This document shows, one piece after another, positions 1-10,592 of a stretch of DNA of 64,000 nt (position 1 is the first letter of the stretch; each line of letters opens with the position of its first letter). Below the pieces are notes generated by a model. The model made no database searches, was not told where the DNA came from, and worked only from the letters and a program-made list of their open reading frames with translations. The stretch lies in the NCBI GenBank assembly GCA_963970005.1, contig CAXAMN010025695.1:50463-114462 (forward strand). Reading direction: 5' to 3'. The DNA comes from Durusdinium trenchii. Lineage: Eukaryota; Sar; Dinophyceae; Suessiales; Symbiodiniaceae. Made by a program: the position numbers and the translations under genes.

Positions 1-422
1 AAATTTTAACGTTCTGAAAACATAAATCTCTAGAAGATGATGAACATGCTCACAAAAACCTTGAACACTCATTTTCTAGTTATATATATATATATGTTTT
101 TTAAAGTTTTGTATGCTTTGTTTGCTTTTGGGAGTCCTCGCAACACGTAGATGTAGGATGAAGCAGGAACCAAACCGAAGATGCGCCAAACACAAATAAG
201 GGTGCGTTTGGAATTTCAGGTCATTTTCTACTGCTTTCACTAGATTATGCCAAACCTGCCTCATGAGGCTGCGTCACTCATTTCCTAGGGAGCTGACATT
301 CATCATTCCCCAGGAAATTCACTAAAAAATGACTAGGACTGACCCCTCCATGTGATTTTCATGGGGGGTTATATATACTTATATCTTAACTCATACGAAT
401 CATAAAAAGTCACAAGAGTTCC

Positions 423-647
423 TCATTTCCCGTGTGCTTTTGTCACCTTTTGCCCATCAACAGTCTGGAATAACTCCCCCTTCTGCCATGTAGAAACATA
501 ACCACAGTTTGTGCAAACAGCAAGTCCAGGGGGCCATTCTCCATTCGCTGAGGCGATCACATTGATGAATATATTGATTGGAATTGTGGTGGAAGTCATC
601 AGCAATGTGGCAGCTGCTGAGAGGCCCTTCCCTTCCCCCGAGAACAG
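423..647 (-). CDS. Candidate terminal exon, unknown protein with a CxxC pair
   Basis: On the minus strand an AG acceptor (after position 648) is followed by 74 codons and a TGA at 423-425. The translated block begins LFSGEGKGLSAAATLL, has a hydrophobic stretch IPINIFINVIAS and then CTNCGYVSTWQKGELF, ending KAHGK. The CTNCG pair could be half of a zinc ribbon, but no second pair is visible. The exon is phase 0 at its start, compatible with the exon-like block that ends at 748. I do not recognise the protein. It may be the 3' end of a minus-strand gene covering about 0.4-1.4 kb. Confidence 0.42.
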   Translation of the reverse strand: MFSGEGKGLSAAATLLMTSTTIPINIFINVIASANGEWPPGLAVCTNCGYVSTWQKGELFQTVDGQKVTKAHGK

Positions 648-747
648 CTGATCGACTCAAGAACAACGGGAGAGCCATGGCCGAAAGGAATGCTCCATGC
701 GGGCCCTACGTTTCCAGCAGGTTTAGTCTGTTGATTTGGCCTTCTAC

Positions 748-966
748 CAGTGGGTTTGGATGGTTTTGCTTAGCAATGGCCGAACAGACATATATAGGTA
801 CAAAATGGCTTCCAATGGAGGTGAACTTCTCAGAACATGTTTTACCAGAAACTGATTTGCCCCACTGCTGGGTCTGTGCCAGGCAATCGATGAAAGTGAA
901 GTGGGTTGCAGACGTGATCGCCCAGTTCTTGGGTGTCGAAGAGGGATGGATCAAACAATCCGCCGC
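748..966 (-). CDS. Candidate exon, unknown protein
   Basis: Minus-strand open frame reading PSSTPKNWAITSATHF, then CLAQTQQWGKSVSGKTC and ending IAKQNHPNPL at a GT donor (CTG|GTAGAA) after 748. The donor is phase 0, matching the acceptor at 647. In the same frame a TGA at 967-969 separates it from an upstream membrane-like segment, so either an intron boundary or a lesion lies there. Function unknown. Amino-acid use is balanced and protein-like, unlike the other five frames here. Confidence 0.4.
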
Positions 967-1395
967 TCAGCTGGGATCGAACGTTGGGCGGCCTTCCTTC
1001 AGACCAGGACGAGGCTTATTTTGTGCCAGGAAAAAGAGGATCAAGAGGTAGTCCACGGCGATGAAGAATCTCAGATCAAGTCCCGCTAGTCAACCAAAGG
1101 GCCTGAAATTGGCGTGACGAGGATGGTAGTGAGGACAGAATTTGGGGTGACTTTTTCTTGCCATAGATTGGGCACTTGGATCACATCACAGGAACTGTAA
1201 GCGAAAAATCTTGGATATTCTCCGAGGAGTTGCTGGATATCCTGCGGGGCTCGCCAGCCATGTCGGCGCTGAAGCTTGTAGGCCGCATCCGGCCGCCGAA
1301 GAAACCGCCTCTGACCGCGTGGTCGGGGACGAGTTGAGCTTGACCAGTAGCGGAAAGTCGAGGATGACCAGGTTTGGGGATCCTTATATATAGAC
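967..1395 (-). CDS. Candidate coding blocks with a membrane segment, frame broken
   Basis: Two protein-like minus-strand frames abut. The upstream one (about 1395-1087) has no ATG of its own and reads LQRRHGWRAPQDIQQLLGEY, then SSCDVIQVPNLWQEKV, closing at TAG 1086-1088. The second (1086-967) contains a hydrophobic segment, FFIAVDYLLILFFLA, followed by a basic tail NKPRPGLKEGRP and a TGA. Together with the two downstream blocks they suggest one minus-strand membrane-protein gene whose reading frame is interrupted by introns or by indels. Not assigned to a family. Confidence 0.33.
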
Positions 1396-1623
1396 TTCTT
1401 TGTGGCATAAGTTATAAGTCTCTAATTACCTTTGCCTTCTATTTCTGGGATTTAGCATTTGCTTTAGATTTATGATTTTTGAGAACCGTGCTCATCACAG
1501 GCTGCAGCACTAAAGCCTCCGAATGGCATGTTTCCGCACTACACAAAGAAGGCTACTTGTGTCATGCCTTTTCCACTCCCTATGTTTGGGCTTATGTTCT
1601 TATATAGTTCTTGACCCTGCATA

Positions 1624-1938
1624 TTGCCGGTTCCTCAACCACGCTCACCACGTACACCCAACAAAGTCAAAAGCACCCTCCAACTAACGTGGCTCCGTTC
1701 TGGACAGGAGCTATGGCTTATGTCGCCGACCGATGCCTCTTGTCGTTGGACCCATTTGACCCGCTCTTGGACAGGTGTGGACCGTGCCACGCTGATTGAG
1801 ACGGTTGACCAGCATTTCAAGGCGGGCGGGTTTGAACGGCTTTTTGGGTCCTGGTGGTGGTTCAGATTGCCCATCGCAGCAACCTTGTCGGAAGGGGCGA
1901 ATTTACCATTGCCAGGAATCCGGTCTCACGTCGATTGA
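1624..1938 (+). CDS. Open frame of uncertain reality
   Basis: A 104-codon + strand frame with protein-like composition in its second half (DRATLIETVDQHFKAGGFER), ending in TGA at 1936-1938. The first codon is not ATG and there is no clear acceptor. A competing minus-strand frame covers the same interval. No function is suggested; this may be an exon or chance. Confidence 0.2.
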   Translation: MPVPQPRSPRTPNKVKSTLQLTWLRSGQELWLMSPTDASCRWTHLTRSWTGVDRATLIETVDQHFKAGGFERLFGSWWWFRLPIAATLSEGANLPLPGIRSHVD

Positions 1939-2397
1939 CCAGTTCGAGCGCTGGTCGCCTAGGCGCAGTAGCGGTTTGTCCATAAGCAATGTTTGTCCAC
2001 ATGGGTGTGCATGTTAATAGGGAGGCATTCAAGCATTAGGTGTTTGATTTAGTTATTGTCCTTCTTCCCGGGGGCCTTTGGTTTCCCATGGTTTCCCAAT
2101 ATGTAATGCACACCCACGTTCACCTTTCCATTTCCAGAGGCCACATAAGGCCCTGCATTCATCGATGTGTGTCACTACGCGTTGGACAGCCGGAAGAGAT
2201 GCAGGTTCTATCGTCGGCTGTGTCCATAAGCTTGGACAGTGGAGGTGGCCGTGGGTGTTATATTAACACCCTGTCTTCAAAAGGCACTCAAAGAACCAAG
2301 CTTGGCACACCGAAAGGACTAGGAGATACCATGAAAGGGTTGGCTCGGAGCATGACTGCTTCTGATTGTGATGACCGCGCGGCTGTTGCTCATGCAG

Positions 2398-2470
2398 GAG
2401 TTCCGAAGCCAAAACCCGGATCCCGAGATGTCTGTGGAAGACTTCGTGGAACTGGTCCTAGCGTGCCTTG
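2398..2470 (+). CDS. Candidate short exon, EF-hand-like
   Basis: The sequence CATGCAG (acceptor) is followed by 73 nt with balanced codon use and then a GT donor (CCTTG|GTACTG). The exon reads EFRSQNPDPEMSVEDFVELV. It looks like the second half of an EF-hand: an acidic loop followed by an amphipathic helix. Dinoflagellate voltage-gated cation channels commonly end in such calcium-binding units, but the canonical Asp pattern is incomplete and no partner exon was found nearby. Confidence 0.33.
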
Positions 2471-3650
2471 GTACTGTAGGTGGGTGGTTGCTTGGGTGAC
2501 TGATGGGGCTTCTGACGGTTGAGAACACCTGGCACTGAAGAGTCCATACCATAGTTGCGATTGTTGCAAGCTGGCTGCGCCTGATGCAGGTAACTTCTTC
2601 TGTTGGTGATTGCCCTGACCGCCCCGACTTGCACATGCAAGCACAAATGTCACCGCTTTATGTCAGAGATCCAACATATATATATATATATCTATAGGGT
2701 GCAAAAATGGCCGGATTGATACAGTAGGTTTTCCAGTTGTCAGGTCACAGCCGACTCTTGTCACCCCGCTAGACTCACCACCCGCGGAAAGTTCTTTTTT
2801 GGGCTCACTTCCCCGAGCGAGATGAAGCACCTGTCATCGACTCTTTTGCACCATGTTTTTGTGAGAAAGGCTGTGTAGGTCAAGTCCAAGTGAAGTCTTT
2901 CACTGCAGGTTTAACACCATCCACTCATATTAAGATATATTGAGTATCCTACTATATATATATTATATCATATGTCTATTTATTATCCATATGCATTATT
3001 CATTCATGATGTTTTTGCCAAGCCTGATCCCGCACTTCTTCCTTTGCCTCGGGGCCTCGGCGAACTTGGCCGAGAAAGGATAGCGCTCATAGCTGGCATT
3101 AGCTGCGTTACTGGTGCTCAGGCTGATATCAACAGAAAGGTGCTGTGGAGTGGAAAGGATTCGAGCTCCCGTTCGCACCAGGTTGCGTGGAAGCAACACT
3201 GCCACGGTCAAGGACGGCCCCCTGCGAGTTTTCCTTCACGGTCGGCTCAGGGTCAAGTGGGAATCAGACCAGCCAGAGCAGCCAGAGCCTTTTGTAGAGA
3301 AAGAGTGTTTGCACTTGTGTGCTTGGTGTGTGGCATTGTGCAGTCAATGCATGTCAATGCGGAAGTCTGTACCTGAAAAGAAGACCCTATTGCCAATATG
3401 ACAGCGTGGACCCACGAAGATAAGCCATCCCTTTGTCTACAACATGACCTTTCTCGGGTTTTCTCAGTGTCCTTTTGAAAAGAGGTTCTTGAAATAGATG
3501 CAGCAGAATTGTCCCCCTGTGTCTTAGGGTGAGTGCTCTTTTGCATGTGGCCCTGGTATCGTGATGTTCCTGAGTATTTATATACCTATAACTAGCAAGG
3601 GAGGTGCATTTTTCTGAAAGGGATTCCTTTCATATATATATATATATTTT
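2471..3650. other. No clear gene; AT-rich with a possible coding patch
   Basis: Contains (TA)n tracts near 2673-2690 and 2950-2960. Around 3016-3140 on + there is a protein-like patch (LPRGLGELGRERIALIAGIS) that could be an exon ending at AAG|GTGCTG, but two + frames compete between 3114 and 3400 and neither has convincing boundaries. Confidence 0.3.
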
Positions 3651-3654
3651 TTTG

Positions 3655-3960
3655 TTTTCGGATTGTTTTTGTTCAGCAGATCTTGCTTTTGCAGCTTTTC
3701 TGCTTTTGCTGTTTTTTTTTGCATTGCGTTTGCTTTTACTGTGTTTTTGCTTTTGTTGCTTTTCCTATTTTGCTGCTTTTCTTTTGCATTGCTTTTGCTT
3801 TTGCATTGCTTTTGCTTTTGCTGCTTGTTTGCTTTTTATGTTTGCTTTTTGTATTTACCTTGTTTTTTTGCTGCTTGTCTTTTTTTGACTCGGTTCGTTT
3901 TTTGTTGCGTTGGTTGCTTTGCTGCTTTTGTTGCTTCTGTTCATGTTTGTTGCTGTTCGG
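3655..3960 (+). repeat. TTTTGC-rich low-complexity tract
   Basis: About 300 bp built almost entirely from TTTTGC, TTTTGCT and TTGCATTGC units on the + strand (purine-rich on minus). All three + frames stay open and give Phe/Leu/Cys/Ala-rich peptides, and the minus frame gives Lys/Gln/Ser, purely because of the repeat. Those ORFs are not evidence of genes. Confidence 0.8.
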
Positions 3961-4174
3961 CCTACTGTGCTCCATTTGTTGCCGTTCAGTCTGCGTTACT
4001 GCACAACTTGCACATATATTATTGAGCTACACACATTAGACAGAGAAGCTTCAATACGCGTTGCGCATATGTATGTCATGCTTTTTTGTGCGGTGCTTGT
4101 GGGAAAACACATTGAAGTACAGCGCTGCTTACATGTGGTGCTTACAAGACGCAATAAAGCCCAAATTTTGGGTA

Positions 4175-4810
4175 AGAGCGAGGGGCCATTCCAAGGTAGC
4201 AGACCGTTTGCTACCACCCGAGATTAAAATTTTGAGCTGGAAGGGGTGATTCCAAGGTAGCAGACCTCTGGACAGCCATTCCAACACAGCTGCCCATTTG
4301 TGAGCCACCTGATGGTGACATTTAGAGAAGGAAGGGGCCATTCCAACATAGCCCTTTTGTGAGCCACCCGAGGTTGAAATTTAGAGGAGGAAGGTGCCAT
4401 GCCAACATGGCAGACCTTTTGTGAGCCCCCTGAGGGTAAAGTTTAGAGGAGGTAGGGCCCATTTGTGAGCCACCTGGTGGTGACATTTAGAGGGGGGGCA
4501 AGGTAGCAAACCTGTTGTGAGGCATCCGACCCCCCCCAAAAACATCTTTAGACGAGGAAGGTGCCATTCCAACATAGCACGCTTTAGGGTAGAATACAGA
4601 AAAGAGGAGGAAGGGCCATTCCAAGAGAGCAGACCTTGTGACATTGTGTGAGCCACGCGAGGGCAAGAAGAGGAAGGTGCCATTTCAACAGGGTAGACCT
4701 TTCGTGAGCCACCCGAACGCAACATTTTGAGTGAGGAAGGTGCCTTTTGTGAGCCACCCGCGGGCAACATTGAGAAGAGGATGGTGTCATTCCAATGTAG
4801 CAACATGCCT
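4175..4810 (+). repeat. Degenerate ~70-bp minisatellite
   Basis: About nine or ten diverged copies of a unit with three recognisable parts: GGCCATTCCAA-TAGCAGACC, then TTGTGAGCCACCCGAGG, then AAATTTAGAGGAGGAAGG. Clear GTGAGCCAC cores recur about every 60-110 bp. Some copies are truncated, one fused (around 4470-4500), and several carry G or C runs. Long minus-strand frames here are a by-product of the periodicity. Confidence 0.85.
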
Positions 4811-5580
4811 CTGTGCCCAAGTGAGCCGCAGTGTGGGCAAAGGGTTCATGCATGCGCTAGTGTTAGTGAGTTAACTTTTGCGCGCAAGTGATGTCTTTTT
4901 GGACATGGCCTCTTCATCATCAAGTAGGTGCATGGGGGCGCACTGCCGACATCACTTGCCCAAGTGAGGTGAGTTTTGCGTGCGCAAGTGAGTTGCGAGC
5001 CAACCCCAACAAACACCACCAAGAAACATGACACAGGCAGCCGCGCACAGAAACATCCAAGCACACGCCCTTCCCCCAAACCCCCTCCAGCGCCACGAAA
5101 TGCGCATATTTAAAAGGTCGACCACGCCCCACTGCACTGGACACCATTGCGAAATTTGCGCTACTTCTTTCACCAGTGTACTTTGCTTGCTACGACAGCT
5201 GTTTCTCTCAAGTGTCAGCCCCGCTGCCGAAACTGTTTCTTTTTCAAGCTCAGCCACTCACCCCACCTTGTGTCCGCAGTTCCTTTCCCCAGGTTGCCGT
5301 AAATAGCAGCGAATTGTGAGCCCCAAGGATTTTGAACAAACACGGAAAAACAAACACATCACGAATTAGAAGTGCACCCATTAAATAGCAAAAACCGGTA
5401 GCAGGATCTGCGAAATGAATTCTGTTCAGACCCCCTTTGCTTCTTCTCTGTGAGTGTCAGATGACCGGCATCAACAAGCAGATGGGACTGGACTATATAC
5501 TCTCTATATATATATATAGTATGAATCTTTTTCTTACTCCGCCGCAAGACTACCTTATTGCAGAAGATTTTTCACAATAG

Positions 5581-5751
5581 AAAATGTTGATCCAGTTCCA
5601 TCCCTTTTCGCCCAGAGGATGGCAAGACCTTCCTTTGCGACCCGGTGATCGTCCCCCACTCTCCCAGGACGTGGTGGAGCTCCGAAAGGTCCTGGGGCGA
5701 TCGCAAGAGGCGGCCGAAAGTCTTACCGTGGGGCGAAGTGCAGAACCTAAG
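5581..5751 (+). CDS. Candidate exon with GC donor
   Basis: After CACAATAG (acceptor) a 57-codon open block begins AAA ATG and reads MLIQFHPFSPRGWQDLPL, then SQDVVELRKVLGRSQEAAES, ending at AAG|GCGTGA. GC donors are known in dinoflagellate genes. Phase 0 at both ends. The second half is helical and charged. No family recognised. Confidence 0.38.
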
Positions 5752-6042
5752 GCGTGAACTACATCGAAGTCCAGGTCCAGGTCTGATTTCAGTGGTATGA
5801 TGTGTATGTGTAAAATATATGTTCTGTTCCAATGGTTGACATCATACGCCTATCCAAAACAAACAAGATTGGGTTTTGTTTGCGCAGCACCACGGCGGGC
5901 TTCAATTCTTGCCTTTCAACAGGTTTTTGCAACAGGTCACTTGCGATGACCGTTGTTGGTGGCTAACCTCTTTGAGCGTGACGGCCCTCACCTCGAGCAG
6001 AAGAGTCTCGATCATGGCAGCACACCAATGAAAGTTAAGTCC

Positions 6043-6191
6043 TCATTTATATTGGTCATTGGTCACTGTGTGCCTGATGGTGCCATCCTCCTGCCAACTG
6101 GTGCAGAAGAACTTGTTCTTCAACTGTATGTTGTCAAATCCATGTCTATCATTGTCTACTGGATTTGGTTCATTACATCGTTCGTTGACCA
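6043..6191 (-). CDS. Candidate terminal exon, unknown protein
   Basis: On minus, GCTTTCAG (acceptor) leads into 2 nt plus 48 codons and TGA at 6043-6045. The peptide starts VNERCNEPNPVDNDRHGFDN and continues LKNKFFCTSWQEDGTIRH to the stop. Composition is strongly protein-like and distinct from the + frame over the same bases. Probably the 3' exon of another minus-strand gene. Unassigned. Confidence 0.42.
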
Positions 6192-6920
6192 CTGAAAGCA
6201 GGGGTGGCTTCCTGCTTCGCCAGGTCCTCGCCTTCAAGGTGGAGTCTTTGGCTGCAAAGCCGCTCGGCGGAATCCGCTTTCGAAGGCTTTCGAGGGCAGT
6301 GTGCCCCACCTAGGATAGTCAACTTTTGCATTTGCACACCCTTGCACGCCCCTATAACCCTAAAAAGATCATCAAATGACAAGATATGATACGATACTGT
6401 CATATACCGTCCTTTAATTTGTGTGAGCCTTGGGCATAGGTAAACCGCCCATCGTTTGACATGATTTGCCTGAAGCAACTACCATAACAACCCCATACTA
6501 CCCCTGCCAGACTTCGCCTGCGGAATGTGGTAGGGAATGGTTGGTTCAACTCAAGGGGATGAGATGGAGATACACGGAGTTCTCCTCGGCTGACTCGTCG
6601 GCTGCTACCTTTGCTGCTTATTTTGACATGGATTCCAACCTCGGTGTTGAACTCGTCTTCCGGATGCGCACCGGATGCTCGTTTGCTGCGTCCGTGCGGC
6701 GTGTTGTAAGATGGAGCACTTGCAGGAAAGAATGCAATCCAAGGTTTCCTTCCCGCACCCCACCGCTGCGCAGCTGCTGAGACTGCAGATGGAATGGGTT
6801 TGTTGAAGAAGTGCATGGGAAGTGGCAGCAACGAACGGGGTATGGCTATGGCCTGGGGATAGCTGAGCCGTGCGAGTCAGATTTGTCGGTGTATTTGTGC
6901 ACCTCACCCTTCAGCTCACT

Positions 6921-7390
6921 CTTCAAGAAAGCAAGCAGTTTGCTTTTTGCATCTTTTTGCTTGAGCCACTGGCCTTCGCTCTTGACTCAACAGAATCCCA
7001 AGAAGCGGCGTCAAAACCTCGAGCCGAGCCCCCGGAATTGTGATAGGTGAACTTTCCCGAAACGCATTCATCCCCTCGCAACGTTTTGGAATACACTGGG
7101 TCACTGGGTCCTTGGTAACAAAGCTTACTGGAAGATCCCCACAACCCGGCCAAAATGTAGCTTCCGCCATAGATCTATGCACCTGCATCGTAGATTTTTG
7201 GAGCTTCCCATTCTTGTGCACATGTCCAATCATGTCCACGGGCACCAGCTTTATGCCCAGCACCGCAGTCGACCGGCGCAAGGCTCGCAGGTCTTTCAAT
7301 TTGGACTTCACAGCGGTGCCCGGCTCGAGCGAGGCTTGCCGTGCTCGCTGAGTTCGCGGGCGAACTATGGCGGAGCTGCCGTGTTCTCCG
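6921..7390 (-). CDS. Candidate long exon, unknown basic protein
   Basis: A minus-strand frame open for about 155 codons, from upstream of 7311 (no ATG needed) to a good donor GTGAGC just after 6921. It reads VKSKLKDLRALRRSTAVLGI, then NGKLQKSTMQVHRSMAEATF and RDPVTQCIP-like text, with no low complexity. The N-terminal part is basic and helical. Function unknown. The next exon would lie below 6.9 kb on minus. Confidence 0.4.
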
Positions 7391-7419
7391 TAGACGCCGT
7401 AGACCCGAAATGACTCATG

Positions 7420-7530
7420 GCATTACTAGGAACAAGAAGCTACTAGGAGCAAAGGGCATCGCTTCTAGGAGCAAGGACGCTACTAGGGGCTCTTGTACTA
7501 GAACAATAAAGCTACTGGGAACAATCCCCG
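7420..7530 (+). repeat. Short tandem repeat, GCTACTAGGAGCAA unit
   Basis: Five or six imperfect copies of a 15-22 bp unit around (A/T)CTAGGAGCAA in 110 bp, including GCTACTAGGAGCAAAGGG, GCTTCTAGGAGCAAGGAC and GCTACTGGGAACAA. Non-coding. Confidence 0.7.
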
Positions 7531-8389
7531 GATGTCTTTGATTTGGTCACCTGCTCAGAGGTAGAGAAGGGCAGAACCCCCCGGCACAGGGAACTCTGGA
7601 CAGGTCATTAAGACGTGGAATTCCTCAAAGCCTCAAAGCAGCACTTCGATGACAGCATATAGCTGGCCCCTGTGTCCCACACCGGTGACCGCGAACCGCA
7701 GGTGAGGCCTCGTCCACGGACCATGCCTCGGTGGAGCGTTCCGTGGAGGTCACGGTGGCGGCTCGGCATAGCGGGTGGGTGTGGGGGCCCACGGGTGAAG
7801 AGAATATTAGGATATAGAATGATATAGACTATATAGATATGTTAGGAGGCTATTAGGTGGCCATCGCAAGTAGCTTGGAGGCCATCGCTACTAGTAACAA
7901 CAAGGTACTATATTATAGCATCGACAAGGCAATAAAGATATAGAGAAGATGGCTCCAAAAAAGACTTGGATGACCATGGTCGTCTAGAAGCTGCCTGATC
8001 GTGGGCCTGGATTAGACTTTGCCATACTTTGCGCCCAATCCAGCTTGAAAGCACCAACAAAACTAAAGGATTCCTAAAGGCAATCCACAGAACTTTTCGT
8101 TGTTCTTGTCTTAAGACTGGGGGTGGAGCCCTTAGGATCCACCTGGAGGCGCTCGTGAGCACGCGCCCTGAACCGTGGACCCTCCAACGGGTGTTTCCTT
8201 ATGACATGCTTTGAAACCATGTTTGGGTCTATATAAACACCAGCTCTTGCCAGGTCCTGGTATATGGTATGCAACATCCATGTAACCTTTGAAATGATTG
8301 GGGACGGCTTGTTTGACCGAGGTAAACTGGTATCATGCTTACTGCTTACTTAAACTAAACCGCGCATTTGCAATCACTAAACAAGGACC
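7531..8389. other. No gene recognised
   Basis: Mixed-composition intergenic or intronic sequence with an AT-rich stretch at 7800-7940. Open frames here (for example 7908-8162 minus and 8029-8214 plus) lie antisense to one another and neither has convincing start or splice signals. Confidence 0.4.
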
Positions 8390-9027
8390 ATGTTTGATGG
8401 AGGGTGTAGGTGCAAAATCAAAAAGCATCAAATCAAGGACCATGTCTACGCCTACAGAGCGAGGTTTCGGTTCGCTTCGGTTTCACCCGGAAAGCCCAGG
8501 CGAATGGATCTGTGGAGGAAGGCGGCCGGATCCGTTCAGCCGGATCGGGCGAAGAGGGCGAGCGGAGTGGAGAATTGGCCCGGCTTGACTTTCGTGCCGG
8601 AGCAGTAGAATATGGTAGAATCAGTTCAGGAGAGTTTAGGACGCTTTAAAGATGGACCATTGGACCATTTGAGTTGGCCTTAGCCAGACACCGGGAGACA
8701 ATAGAAAAATACCGACAGCATCCGACAGCAACTCCCCGGAAATGCAAACAAAAACACTTGGTAGGACCCCGTCCGATCTCACACTCGCTCCTCAAACGGG
8801 CGTCGACGTGCGCGCATGTCGCGCACTACGAGAGCGGCCCGTGTGCAGCGAATCAAGAGATTACGGAGATTACACTCCGACTCTCTAACAAGCGGGAAAT
8901 CCATGAACATGTTCTGTTCCTAATGGAGAGTATAGTCTTCCAAGGGACCATGCCATCCACTTCCATGTTAGCGAGTCAGAGTGTATTGCTTCAGCAGGTT
9001 TATGCTGGTGGTATCCTTGGGTTTTGA
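8390..9027 (+). other. Two weak + strand open frames
   Basis: 8390-8608 starts with a real ATG and gives a 72-residue Arg-rich peptide (FASVSPGKPRRMDLWRKAAG). 8674-9027 is a 117-codon frame without ATG (NKREIHEHVLFLMES). Either could be a fragment of a gene that continues in the exon at 9139, but no acceptor and donor pair supports them. Confidence 0.2.
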
Positions 9028-9138
9028 TCTCACAACTTCATTGTTCTTGCTCCACCGCATAGACTCCGAAAAGCTCACAGATAACACATTGAACAAACAA
9101 ACACATTTCAGGGGTCAAAGTCGTCGCATTCACTGCAG

Positions 9139-9388
9139 GGGTCGGTTCGCTTCGGAGCCGCTTTTTTTTTCGCCGTTCGGTGCCCATCCGCAGACGTGGG
9201 CTGCGACTTACTGACGCCGTGTCCGATGGCGTACACCCACGACTTCCAGGACAACACGTCCGTCGCCGGGCAATGCGTCGATCGGCCGGTTGGAAGCGCG
9301 CAATACGTTTGTCGCACTGCATCAGACATAGACGTAGGCAACAACGTGTGCAAGTGGACCAGGCCGCAAAGCACCGGCAGCACGCAAA
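9139..9388 (+). CDS. Exon of a cysteine-rich, probably secreted protein
   Basis: Acceptor CACTGCAG is followed by 250 nt ending at a consensus donor (CAAA|GTAAGC). In phase 0 it starts GSVRFGAAFFFAVRCPSADV and continues through GCDLLTPCPMAYTHDF, QDNTSVAGQCVDRPVGSAQY and VCRTASDIDVGNNVCKW. Six cysteines in about 60 residues with Asn, Thr and Asp-rich loops suggest an extracellular or luminal disulfide-bonded domain; the FFFAV stretch may be the end of a signal peptide or a membrane segment. The opposite strand is Arg/Ser junk. Family not identified; this is one of the most convincing host exons in the window. Confidence 0.55.
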
Positions 9389-9865
9389 GTAAGCTGTCTA
9401 GAGTGCTAATTACATCTAATTACTTATGTCCACTTTCTTGAGCATAGTTCACCGCCAAGTGAAACACTTGCGCTGGGCCTTGTTCGGGGTGGACAACCCT
9501 GCACTAGGCAATGAGCATGCCAAGATGAAGCCATCCCATTGTGCTAAACTGGACCAATCAACATGTTTCATGTTTCATTTTGCTACGCATGGTTCATCAC
9601 TGGTGACCAGGCATGAAATGGTCAACCGCGGCGCCGCAGCAGGAGCCAACCAATGCAGCGTCCCTCTGACGCTTTGAGACGCACCGGTCCCACGATGCTG
9701 GTGTGTTTAAAATTTTCACCCGAATACCTAAAATCTCCCAAAGGTGCATCGAAACTTTTGTGCTTCGCAGTTGAAGCTTGGCACGCAGCTTATGTGTTAT
9801 ATATGCACATTGAATTGGTTTGCAACTATGTGGCCTGCGAAGCCCGGCTAGTTTTGGCGTCACCT

Positions 9866-9987
9866 ACCTGGAAACCGAAACAACCCAAACAAATGTTTGT
9901 TCCAATATAGGAATTGAGATCCTAATCATATAGAAAATGGCTGTTTGGGGACACATCCATTTGTTTGGGTTGTTTGGGATTCCAGGT
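9866..9987. repeat. Foldback with 30-bp inverted repeat arms
   Basis: Arm 9866-9895 (ACCTGG...AAACAAATG) is the reverse complement of arm 9958-9987 (CATTTGTTTG...CCAGGT) with about 3 mismatches, around a 62-bp AT-rich spacer. No ORF inside. It could be a small foldback or MITE-like element or a strong hairpin. Confidence 0.6.
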
Positions 9988-10011
9988 CTGGTTTTGCACC
10001 TTGGGCTCAAA

Positions 10012-10056
10012 AACGGATTCCGTTTCGTCGAAGAACGGATTAAGTTTCGTCGAAGA
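10012..10056 (+). repeat. Two-copy 22-bp tandem duplication
   Basis: ACGGATTCCGTTTCGTCGAAGA is followed directly by ACGGATTAAGTTTCGTCGAAGA, given here as adjacent near-identical copies differing at two bases. Confidence 0.7.
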
Positions 10057-10592
10057 GCCGCCCTTTTCCAAAGGAACCGGGCAGCCTGGCCAGCGATGGC
10101 CCGATGGAATTGGGGGCCAGCGAGGATGCAAAGGAGTCCCCGGCCTCTTTTCAAATCTTTTCAAGCTGCTACATTGGCAGCTGAAGCTCCTCGTTGAACT
10201 GGAATGCAGTTGTTGACCTGCCTCATGTGCAAGTGCAGCTGGCTTAGATTCAACACATGGAGGGCCTAGTTTTCCTGCTACTGGGATCATTGAACAGCCA
10301 ACAGGACACAATGATACACAATGTATGTCTACAAAGCACCAGGATAATGGATCGGAAGCAAAGTTGCATGGAAGTGTAATACTTTGGTACAATAGGGGCA
10401 TGGATAGAGATTTGGTTTGCCTTTCTTATCGGGCGCGCGCATCACGTGTTTGCAAGGGCAACAAGGACTCCATTTGCCGTTGACATTTCAACAACGTTTG
10501 GATCCCAATGGATGGCAGCAGTTGAGATAGGTGCCATTCATTCAAAAATTGATTTTGAATTTTACTGTTGGTGTCAAGTTTGATGTGCCACT

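Noticed and set aside
3604-4039. Overlapping 94-120 codon + ORFs rich in Phe, Leu and Cys
   Set aside because: Products of the TTTTGC low-complexity tract in all three frames.
4381-4806. 141-codon minus ORF
   Set aside because: It tracks the minisatellite unit and its peptide repeats with the DNA period.
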